Source: Xanthocytophaga sp031424975 (GTDB lineage Bacteria > Bacteroidota > Bacteroidia > Cytophagales > 172606-1). From it: a stretch of DNA of 20,605 bases. Below the pieces are notes generated by a model that was given only the letters and a program-made list of their open reading frames with translations, searched no databases and was not told the DNA's origin. Made by a program: the position numbers and the translations under genes. Of the stretch, positions 7,801 through 13,680 are shown piece by piece (the first letter of the stretch is position 1; each line of letters begins with the position of its first letter). The stretch lies in NCBI GenBank assembly GCA_031424975.1, contig JANPIL010000220.1, positions 1 through 20,605 on the forward strand, read 5' to 3'.

Positions 7801-7837
7801 ACAAAATAGTATCTTTCAAAAAGCCCAAACCTGCCGG
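7801..7837 (-). repeat. Dispersed bipartite repeat, copy 5
   Basis: On the minus strand: CCGGCAGGTTTGGGC, then a T-rich linker, then GAAAGATACTATTTTGT. It lies upstream of the type IIG gene in the same orientation as copy 4 downstream of it, so the enzyme gene is bracketed by direct copies. With copy 6 it forms an inverted pair around the terminator at 7848-7883. Confidence 0.85.
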
Positions 7838-7847
7838 ACAGATAGCA

Positions 7848-7883
7848 AAACACCCGCCGGATTTTGAAATTCGGCGGGTGTTT
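7848..7883 (-). terminator. Terminator of the DUF3078 gene
   Basis: Perfect 12-bp stem, AAACACCCGCCG (7848-7859) with CGGCGGGTGTTT (7872-7883), and a 12-base loop. On the minus strand the stem is followed by TTTT, as expected for a factor-independent terminator. It stands 72 bases after the DUF3078 stop and before the type IIG gene, separating the two transcripts. Confidence 0.8.
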
Positions 7884-7930
7884 GTCTTCAACGATGTCTT
7901 ATACCCCAAGTGAATATGGAGGCAGGAAAG

Positions 7931-7960
7931 GAGGTTTGGCCTTTTGAAAAGATACTATTT
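7931..7960 (+). repeat. Dispersed bipartite repeat, copy 6, overlapping the 3' end of the DUF3078 gene
   Basis: GAGGTTTGGC, linker, GATACTATTT (7951-7960). The complement of its core, AAATAG, supplies the last lysine codon and the TAG stop (7957-7955) of the DUF3078 gene. The copy therefore reaches into that coding sequence. Confidence 0.85.
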
Positions 7961-8884
7961 CTTCACATCCCTGAACGTGGTCACGTTGTACAGCAGCCCG
8001 ATGGCCAGCGTCTGCTGCACTTGGATGTCGCCGCTGATGTCCGAATCGTAGATGCTGGTCAGGCCGAAAGTTGTGTTCAGGTACTTGTTGATCTTGGCCG
8101 ACACAATCAAATCCAAACGGTGGTCGGGGTCAAAGGTCTCATAGTTCACAAACATCTGGTAGCGGGCTTTCAGGTTTATGTTTTCCGTCAGGTTCTTGTT
8201 CAGTTCGGCCTGCAACTGGAAGGCCAGCCATTCCTGGCGCACTTTCCTGCCGGGCTGCACGCCGTAGGCCACTTGGCTGATATCCTGCACAAACACGCCG
8301 GGAGCGGTTTCGCGCACCCGCACGGCATCGTCGGTCACAAACGTGAAGCGCGGCGCAAACGGAGCCAAGCGCAGCGAAAACCAGTCGTTGGGCTTGTAGG
8401 CGAGGCCCCACGCAAAGGTCAGGAAAGCGGGCGAAAGGAACTTGGACACCAGCAAGTCGGCACCGTCGCTTCTGGCCCCGTACTTGTAGCCCGGCGCGAA
8501 AAACGAGTTGAACGTGCCCGACATGAACAAGTCCCATTTGGGCGCGATTTTATAGCCCGCCACCGAATTGAGGAACAACTGGTCGGCTGATTTGCGCTGC
8601 TGGCCGCCTTGCTGCACGAATCCGAGTTGTAAATCGCCGGTATTGTCCCAAGACCATTTTTCCTTTTGGTACAATGCCCTGACCCCGATGATGCCGCCCA
8701 GTGCCAGCGAGTTCACGCCGCCACCCGCCCAATTGCTGCTGAACGAGGCTTGGTTGAAATTGATACCGCCGCTGAAGGATTTCTGCCAGTAGCTGGTATC
8801 GGTGCGGCTGGTATCGGCAACTTGGGCTTGGGTGGCCACGGAAGCCAGCAAAGCAACTGCGAAAAATAGTTTCGTCGTTTTCAT
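7955..8884 (-). CDS. DUF3078 outer-membrane beta-barrel protein
   Basis: A 309-residue protein with a Sec signal peptide (MKTTKLFFAVALLASVATQA, then Q). The mature part matches the DUF3078 pattern known from Bacteroidota: 'GGINFNQASFSSNWAGGGVNS', 'KWSWDNTGDLQLGFVQQGG', 'KSADQLFLNSVAGYKIAPKWDLF', 'APGYKYG'. Amphipathic strands with aromatic girdles continue to the end, as in an outer-membrane barrel. The molecular role of the family is unknown; transport or an envelope function is only a guess. The ATG at 8884 directly precedes the signal peptide. It is probably monocistronic: a hairpin lies upstream at 9066-9102 and a strong terminator follows at 7848-7883. The stop codon lies inside a dispersed repeat, and a 19-bp tandem repeat overlaps the translation-initiation region. 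Confidence 0.9.
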   Translation of the reverse strand: MKTTKLFFAVALLASVATQAQVADTSRTDTSYWQKSFSGGINFNQASFSSNWAGGGVNSLALGGIIGVRALYQKEKWSWDNTGDLQLGFVQQGGQQRKSADQLFLNSVAGYKIAPKWDLFMSGTFNSFFAPGYKYGARSDGADLLVSKFLSPAFLTFAWGLAYKPNDWFSLRLAPFAPRFTFVTDDAVRVRETAPGVFVQDISQVAYGVQPGRKVRQEWLAFQLQAELNKNLTENINLKARYQMFVNYETFDPDHRLDLIVSAKINKYLNTTFGLTSIYDSDISGDIQVQQTLAIGLLYNVTTFRDVKK

Positions 8885-8887
8885 GGG

Positions 8888-8925
8888 AAAAGGTTTTTAA
8901 GTGGACAAAAAGGTTTTTACTGGAC
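8888..8925. repeat. 19-bp tandem direct repeat just before the DUF3078 start codon
   Basis: Unit 8888-8906 (AAAAGGTTTTTAAGTGGAC) is repeated at 8907-8925 with the last part shifted by one base and one substitution. It begins 3 bases from the ATG of the DUF3078 gene, so it covers the ribosome-binding region on the minus strand. It could be an operator pair, a translation control element or a chance duplication. Confidence 0.6.
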
Positions 8926-8974
8926 AATGGATGCGGTTTCTTGGCAGCAAATGGCTTGACCGATGGAGGATAAG

Positions 8975-9008
8975 CCGGTTTGAAACGCGAAAATACGTTT
9001 TAAACCGG
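8975..9008. other. 13-bp near-perfect inverted repeat upstream of the DUF3078 gene
   Basis: Arms CCGGTTTGAAACG (8975-8987) and CGTTTTAAACCGG (8996-9008) match at 12 of 13 pairs around an 8-base spacer. It lies about 90 bases upstream of the start codon and has no T-tract, so a regulator-binding site or extragenic palindrome is more likely than a terminator. Confidence 0.4.
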
Positions 9009-9065
9009 ACTGCCAATGAGAATTTTTGGCGGGAAACCAGGGAAACGGATGCGGCGGGAAAACGG

Positions 9066-9102
9066 AAAGCCCCGGACAACTTGCGTTGCCGGGGCTTTTT
9101 TT
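9066..9102. terminator. Terminator-like hairpin between the dehydrogenase subunit 3 and DUF3078 genes
   Basis: Stem AAAGCCCCGG (9066-9075) with CCGGGGCTTT (9089-9098), extended by CAAC/GTTG in the loop. The T-tract is on the plus-strand side; on the minus strand only TTT follows. Position says it ends the minus-strand transcript of the subunit 3 gene, 32 bases after its stop. Confidence 0.65.
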
Positions 9103-9134
9103 AAGAAATACATCGCCGCTGGCCTGTGCGGGGG

Positions 9135-9749
9135 TCAAGAATCGTAGCTCAGGCCGTATTTGGCCAGCACGTCGGCCGGCACGCCTTCCCATTTGTTGGG
9201 CGTGTTGCCCAAGTAGCCGATATCCTTGATGCCCATCTGGGTGCTGAAAAAGCCCGAGGCCGTCAGGTTGCGCATCATGTTGAAAAACGCCACGCCTTGG
9301 CTCATGGCCGGTTTGGCCAATTCGGGATACGCTATTTCGTCCACGATGGCAATACGCTGGGCGGGCGTGGATTGCACAAAGGTCTTGCCGAACCGTTTGC
9401 GGCATTGCGTGTCCAGCCACAGCAACCCACCGCGCAAGGGCGTTTGCAGGTTTGACTGGTCTTTGGCCATGAACTCAATGAACTCCGGTACTTTGGCTTG
9501 CGACGCACTGCCCGAACGTTCGTCGGCGGGGATGATGATGTCGCACAGGATGCGCACCGTTGCCAGCTCTGCCGGTGTGAAAAACGTGTCGGCTGCCAGC
9601 TTGGCATCGCGGACGGCTTCTTTTTTGGTGCGGCCTCCCGGCACCTTGACCGGGGTTTGCGGCGGCTTGGTGTCGGCTTTGGCATCGTTGGCAACGCCCA
9701 GCCCCAGCGAGCCCAGCGTCAGTGCCTTAAGTGATTCCCTGCGTTTCAT
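9135..9749 (-). CDS. Gluconate 2-dehydrogenase subunit 3 family protein, Tat-exported
   Basis: A 204-residue protein that opens with a twin-arginine signal (KRRESLKALTLGSLGLG; cleavage near AKA). The mature part carries the subunit 3 pattern: 'FFTPAELATVRILCDIIIPADE', then 'KVPEFIEFMAKD' and 'RGGLLWLDTQC', ending with 'YLGNTPNKWEGVP'. In multi-subunit GMC dehydrogenases this small subunit carries the only Tat signal and drags the folded flavin subunit across the membrane. That fits here, since the GMC protein upstream lacks a signal peptide. The start at 9749 is chosen for the Tat signal; 22 further upstream codons are open but look non-coding. The gene lies 363 bases downstream of the GMC gene on the same strand; the gap is packed with repeats, so co-transcription is uncertain. 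The usual cytochrome c partner is not in the window. Confidence 0.88.
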   Translation of the reverse strand: MKRRESLKALTLGSLGLGVANDAKADTKPPQTPVKVPGGRTKKEAVRDAKLAADTFFTPAELATVRILCDIIIPADERSGSASQAKVPEFIEFMAKDQSNLQTPLRGGLLWLDTQCRKRFGKTFVQSTPAQRIAIVDEIAYPELAKPAMSQGVAFFNMMRNLTASGFFSTQMGIKDIGYLGNTPNKWEGVPADVLAKYGLSYDS

Positions 9750-9800
9750 ATCCGGTAGTGAATTGTTGAATGACAGAATGAATGGATGAATGTGGTAACG

Positions 9801-9949
9801 GTAGAGACATTGCATTGCAACGTCTCCTGTGTGACATCAATGTTGCAATCTCATGGTTGCAATCTGATGGTCGGCAGCATTGATGTTGCCAATCTCAATG
9901 CTGGAAACACCTTTATTGGAAACAAAGACGTTGCGTGCAACGTCTCTAC
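9801..9949. repeat. MITE-like element with about 25-bp terminal inverted repeats
   Basis: A 149-base element. The left end GTAGAGACATTGCATTGCAA and the complement of the right end (GTAGAGACGTTGCACGCAAC) agree over about 25 bases with few mismatches. Each end is also a small hairpin, for example GACGTTGC/GCAACGTC at 9928-9945. The interior holds AGCATTGA/TCAATGCT and repeated TTGCAATCT words. No open frame and no obvious target-site duplication are seen. GTAGAGACGTTGC palindromes are, as I recall, common scattered repeats in Bacteroidota. Confidence 0.65.
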
Positions 9950-10000
9950 AAAACCAACGCAATCCCGCAAATCCTTGAATCCGGAAAATCTCGGTTCAGA

Positions 10001-10036
10001 CAAAACAGTATCTTTTAAAAAGCCCAAACCTGCCGG
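10001..10036 (-). repeat. Dispersed bipartite repeat, copy 7 (variant core)
   Basis: On the minus strand CCGGCAGGTTTGGGC, T-rich linker, then GATACTGTTTTG: the core differs by one base from the others. The left half is nearly identical to copy 5. It lies in the repeat-filled 363-base gap between the GMC and subunit 3 genes, where I see no gene. Confidence 0.75.
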
Positions 10037-10044
10037 TTTAAAAG

Positions 10045-10107
10045 TCCCCTCTTTCGGAGGGGATTTAGGGGAGGCCGCCCCCTCTTTCGGAGGGGGTTGG
10101 GGGAGGC
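10045..10107. repeat. Two tandem C-rich hairpin repeats after the GMC gene
   Basis: Unit A (10045-10074) has CCCCTCTTTCGGAGGGG followed by ATTTAGGGGAGG. Unit B (10077-10107) has CCCCCTCTTTCGGAGGGGG followed by TTGGGGGAGGCT. Both fold as stems with a TTTCG-type loop. They lie just downstream of the GMC stop codon and may end its transcript, but no T-tract follows on the minus strand. This sequence type is a common Bacteroidota extragenic repeat as far as I recall. Confidence 0.7.
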
Positions 10108-10112
10108 TCTGT

Positions 10113-11861
10113 TTACAAATGCCCTTTTTTCACTTGGTCGGCAATGTATTCCGAGGTGCGCATGGAGCTGGCCAGGATAGTCCACGTCACGTTCTTATCG
10201 CCCTGCGACACGAACGGCGCGGCATCCACGACAAACAGGTTCTTCACATCGTGTCCCTGCTGGAACTTGTTCAACGCCGACTTTTTGGGGTCGTTGCCCA
10301 TGCGCACCGTGCCCACCTCATGAATGATTTTGCCGGGGGCTTCGAGTCCGTAGCTGCGGTCGGCTCCCGGCTTGTCGCCCAGTGCCATGCCGCCCATGGC
10401 GTGGATGATTTCCTCAAACGTGTCGTGCATGTGTTTGGCCTGCTTCACCTCGTGTTCCGACCATTTGTAGTTGAATCGCAGCACCGGAATGCCGAATTTA
10501 TCCACGGTGTTCGGGTCTATCTCGCAATAATTGCTTTCCATCGGCACCGGTTCGCCGCGCCCCGCCATGCCAATGAATGCCCCGTAGAAACGCCGGTAGT
10601 CGTTTTTCAGGGCCGCGCCGTAGCCACCGGCGGGCTTCATCTTGCCTTTGCCGTCGGGCACCAGTCCGTTGTATTTTTCCATGCCGCCGATAAAGCCGTA
10701 GGAAGGGATGCCCATGCCGCCGCCGTATTCGATGTGGTAGCCGCGCGGAAAATCAAGTTTCTTGTTGTCCAGCCACCACGGCGTGAATACGTGCATACCG
10801 CCCACGCCGTCTTCATTGTACCGTTTCCGATCCATGAGGGCGGGCACAAACGCGCCGCGCGAGGCTCCCGTGGAATCGTTCAGGTACTTGCCCACCACGC
10901 CGCTTTCGTTGGCCAGTCCGCGCGGGAAGCGGGCCGACTTGGAATTGAGCAACAGCCGCGCCGACTCACCGGCACTGGCCGCCAGCACCACCACCTTGGC
11001 TTTTACTGTAAATTCCTGCATGGTTTCGGTGTTCACATACGACACGCCGGTGCAGTTGCCAGTCTTGTCGTCGGTCAGCACTTCGCGTACCATGGCGTTG
11101 GTGATGAGTTTGAGGTTGCCGGTCTTGAGGGCAGGCTTGACCAGTACCGACGAGGCCGAAAAGTCGGCATAAGCCTGGCATCCCCGGTTGCACTGGTTGC
11201 AGTAAAAACACGCGCCCCGCTCATCGTTGAGCGGTTGCGTCAGGATGGACATCCGCGAGGGGATAATCGGGATGCCGATGCCCGTGGCGGCTTTCTTGAG
11301 CATCAGTTCGTGGAGGCGTGGCTTGGGCGGCGGCTGGAAAATGCCGTCCGGCTCATTGGGGTAGTTTTCCACGCTGCCGAAAATGCCAATCAGCCGGTCT
11401 ACCGCGTCGTAGTAGGGTTTCAGGTCGTCGTAGCCGATGGGCCAGTCATCGCCGATGCCCGTGAGCGTGCCGCGCCGGAAATCGTCGGGCCCGAAACGCA
11501 GCGAAATGCGACCCCAGTGGTTGGTGCGGCCTCCCAGCATCCGCGACCGGAACCAATGGAATTCGGTGCCGGGAGCCGAGGTGTAAGGCTCGCCGTCAAT
11601 CTGCCAGCCACCCCAAGACGCGTCAAAGTCGCCGAACGGGCGTAAGGGTGTGCCCGCCCCGCGCCTCGGCGATTCCCAAGGCCATTTGAGTTGGGTGATG
11701 TATTTGGGGTCGGCGGGGTCGTAATAGCCGCCCGCTTCCAAAAGTGCCACTTTGGCTCCGGCCTTGGTCAGCATATAGGCCGCCATGCCGCCGCCCGCCC
11801 CCGAACCAACGATGCATACATCGTATACGGCGGGCTGTTCTTTGAGTTGAAAATCTGTCAT
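10113..11861 (-). CDS. GMC-family FAD-dependent dehydrogenase with iron-sulfur motif (sugar or glucoside dehydrogenase type)
   Basis: A 582-residue flavoprotein. The FAD-binding Rossmann motif is at residues 19-24 (DVCIVGSGAGGGMAAYML). A cysteine cluster, C218-x2-C221-x2-C224-x3-C228 (ACFYCNQCNRGC), includes the C-x5-C-x3-C spacing known to hold a 3Fe-4S cluster in the catalytic subunit of bacterial FAD glucose dehydrogenase. The C-terminal GMC motif HEVGTVRMG carries the likely catalytic histidine, and 'FVVDAAPF...NVTWTILA' closes the fold. There is no signal peptide from the ATG at 11861, consistent with hitch-hiker Tat export by the subunit 3 protein encoded downstream. The frame is open 68 codons further up, but those cross a dispersed repeat. 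Substrate is unknown; a sugar or glycoside oxidised at C1 or C3 in the periplasm is the best inference. Electrons would pass by the Fe-S cluster to a cytochrome encoded elsewhere. Confidence 0.9.
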   Translation of the reverse strand: MTDFQLKEQPAVYDVCIVGSGAGGGMAAYMLTKAGAKVALLEAGGYYDPADPKYITQLKWPWESPRRGAGTPLRPFGDFDASWGGWQIDGEPYTSAPGTEFHWFRSRMLGGRTNHWGRISLRFGPDDFRRGTLTGIGDDWPIGYDDLKPYYDAVDRLIGIFGSVENYPNEPDGIFQPPPKPRLHELMLKKAATGIGIPIIPSRMSILTQPLNDERGACFYCNQCNRGCQAYADFSASSVLVKPALKTGNLKLITNAMVREVLTDDKTGNCTGVSYVNTETMQEFTVKAKVVVLAASAGESARLLLNSKSARFPRGLANESGVVGKYLNDSTGASRGAFVPALMDRKRYNEDGVGGMHVFTPWWLDNKKLDFPRGYHIEYGGGMGIPSYGFIGGMEKYNGLVPDGKGKMKPAGGYGAALKNDYRRFYGAFIGMAGRGEPVPMESNYCEIDPNTVDKFGIPVLRFNYKWSEHEVKQAKHMHDTFEEIIHAMGGMALGDKPGADRSYGLEAPGKIIHEVGTVRMGNDPKKSALNKFQQGHDVKNLFVVDAAPFVSQGDKNVTWTILASSMRTSEYIADQVKKGHL

Positions 11862-11960
11862 GGGAGTGCTTGCAACTTTTGGTTTTTTTGTGCGGGTTAA
11901 ATTACGAGGTTTATTCGGAAAATTCAATTCTGGGACGGTAAAATTATGGTTTTTGGCAGG

Positions 11961-11997
11961 GCAGGGGGTTTGGTGTTTTTGGGGGATACTATTTTGC
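11961..11997 (+). repeat. Dispersed bipartite repeat, copy 8
   Basis: GCAGGGGGTTTGGTG, T-rich linker, GGGGATACTATTTTGC. It lies about 100 bases upstream of the GMC start, antisense to it, in the 321-base gap 11862-12182. That gap also holds a short duplication (12028-12057) and the susD terminator, but no gene. The GGGG before GATAC matches the long copies 4 and 9, so this may be a long copy that lost its hairpin. Confidence 0.8.
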
Positions 11998-12027
11998 ACC
12001 AGTAGCTGGAAACGCATGAAATCCCTG

Positions 12028-12057
12028 CCACAAGAACGTACTTGGCCACAAGAACGT
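12028..12057. repeat. Short direct duplication CCACAAGAACGT
   Basis: CCACAAGAACGT occurs at 12028-12039 and again at 12046-12057, an 18-base period. It lies between the GMC gene and the susD terminator. No role is apparent; it could be a regulator site pair for the GMC gene or a chance duplication. Confidence 0.4.
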
Positions 12058-12120
12058 GCTGGCATATAGTGGAGCGAACAGTATGGTTGGAAAAAGGCAA
12101 ACCTGCCCGGAGCAGGAAAT

Positions 12121-12153
12121 AAAAAAACGTCTGGCCCAATGAGCCAGACGTTT
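12121..12153 (-). terminator. Terminator of the susC-susD operon
   Basis: An 11-bp perfect stem AAACGTCTGGC (12125-12135) with GCCAGACGTTT (12143-12153) and a 7-base loop. On the minus strand it is followed by a run of seven T. It lies 30 bases after the susD stop: a textbook factor-independent terminator. Confidence 0.9.
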
Positions 12154-12182
12154 GAAAAATCAGAACTGTTATTATTCTGATG

Positions 12183-13661
12183 TCAGTTGTTTTGAACCAT
12201 CAATTTGTTGTTGTCCAATTCTACTTGCGGGATAGGCCAAACGTACTGTTGGGCAGTGATTGGTATAGAACCCTGAACACCGCTTTTGGCAGGTAGTGGC
12301 TGCGCCAAACGGGTGATGTCGATTCCGCGGAACCCTTCGGTCATTAACTCTATTCTTCTTTCCAGAAGGATAGCATTAATTAATTCATCAGATGTCGCAA
12401 ACTCAGCATAAACTGCCGTGGGTGCTGAACGGCCTCTGACCGCGTTCAGAAGACTCAGAGCAATAGGATCTGCCGCCGCAGTATTCACACGGGCCAACGC
12501 TTCGGCATAATTCAATAGAACCTCGGCATACCGGGTAACGGGAGGAAAGTCGGTGAACGGATTCAATGGGTATTTGCGGACGTAGTTCAAACCGCTTACA
12601 GTTACCATAAAACCTGTGCGCCTAACGTCTGTAGCCGTAAATGCAGGATTATTTAGTATTCCCTGGGTTCCCGGATCCAGATAGTATTCTCCGTTCCCAT
12701 TACCCGCGCCCGGACGGTTGAAGTAGAACCCCAAACCGTTTTGTACACCCGGAACATCATTGGTAGTCATGGGTAAGGAAAATATGGATTCAGAACTGGT
12801 ATAGGGAGGTGCGAATACCGTCAATATGTTTGGTGCCAATGCGTGTGGTACGCCAGAGGTTGCCGAGAAGGGTGCCGCGGTCTGTGACGCAATTTTTTTT
12901 GCTTCGGTCACCACATCCGCGTACCGCTGCGTAGCCAGATAGACACGGGTCTTGAAAGCGATTGCACTGTTACGGTGGGCCCGGCTCACATTCAATAATC
13001 CTGAAGGATAAGTCAGGGGCAGGTTTGTTTCCGCAAAATTCAAGTCCTGAATAATCTGCGCATACACCTCGGCCACTGTGCTTCTTGCCAAATCCCGGTT
13101 GGCAGGAGTAGTTTCCGGCAGTAAACGCAAAGGAAGGCCGGGACTGCTGCCGTTGTTGAGTGCAAATGGACGTGCGTAAAGGTTAACCAAGAAATAGTAG
13201 GCCACGGCGCGTATGAATCTTGCTTCTGCCCGGTATCGGTTGGCAGTGGCAGCATCCACTGCGTTCGGATTGTCATCCAATCCTTTCAGGAATACATTGC
13301 AACGATTAATGGTTAGGAAACCGTTTGTCCAAACGTTAACAGGCTCGGCATTGGTGGCCAGCTGGTTGTAACTCCATGCAAAGAGACCGGTGACACCATT
13401 GCCCAAGCGGTTTTGAAAATCGGCACCGCGGACTTCATTGTACATCTGTACTCGACCACCCAGGAATTGACCGGACTTCAACGATGAATATAGGCCGTTA
13501 ACTTGTAAAAGAACCCGGCTGGGCGTAGCAAATGCCTCCTGCTCAGCGAGTAATGTTGGTGGCAAAGGATTCAGTAATTCTTCCGTGTTGCAACCCGTGA
13601 TGGATAGCAGGACAAAAGCGGGTAATACGAAAATATGTCGGAGATTTATTTTTGATTTCAT
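12183..13661 (-). CDS. susD: SusD/RagB-family outer-membrane lipoprotein
   Basis: A 492-residue surface lipoprotein that caps its SusC transporter and binds the ligand. The lipoprotein signal ends at C24 (SITGC). The SusD fold is shown by the TPR-like segment 'ANRYRAEARFIRAVAYYFLVNLYARPF', by 'RSTVAEVYAQIIQDLNFAETNLP' and 'KTRVYLATQRYADVVTEAKKI', and by the C-terminal 'YAEVLLNYAEALARVN' and 'ILLERRIELMTEGFRGIDITR', ending in 'YVWPIPQVELDNN'. It begins 19 bases after the susC stop on the same strand, so the two form one operon, closed by the terminator at 12121-12153. No glycoside hydrolase, sensor or FecR/sigma pair accompanies them, so the ligand (glycan, peptide or other) cannot be told. 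susC and susD look somewhat richer in A+T than the genes to the right. Confidence 0.93.
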   Translation of the reverse strand: MKSKINLRHIFVLPAFVLLSITGCNTEELLNPLPPTLLAEQEAFATPSRVLLQVNGLYSSLKSGQFLGGRVQMYNEVRGADFQNRLGNGVTGLFAWSYNQLATNAEPVNVWTNGFLTINRCNVFLKGLDDNPNAVDAATANRYRAEARFIRAVAYYFLVNLYARPFALNNGSSPGLPLRLLPETTPANRDLARSTVAEVYAQIIQDLNFAETNLPLTYPSGLLNVSRAHRNSAIAFKTRVYLATQRYADVVTEAKKIASQTAAPFSATSGVPHALAPNILTVFAPPYTSSESIFSLPMTTNDVPGVQNGLGFYFNRPGAGNGNGEYYLDPGTQGILNNPAFTATDVRRTGFMVTVSGLNYVRKYPLNPFTDFPPVTRYAEVLLNYAEALARVNTAAADPIALSLLNAVRGRSAPTAVYAEFATSDELINAILLERRIELMTEGFRGIDITRLAQPLPAKSGVQGSIPITAQQYVWPIPQVELDNNKLMVQNN

Positions 13662-13680
13662 GGTGTCCGTTTTTTATATG

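Noticed and set aside
7707..7853. 49-codon N-terminal extension of the type IIG enzyme
   Set aside because: The extension translates dispersed repeat copy 5 and reaches into the terminator hairpin; the ATG at 7706 is a better start.
9786..11645. 619-codon open frame on the plus strand opposite the GMC gene
   Set aside because: It begins in repeat DNA and its translation shows no fold or motif; the opposite strand encodes a full GMC dehydrogenase with FAD and catalytic motifs.
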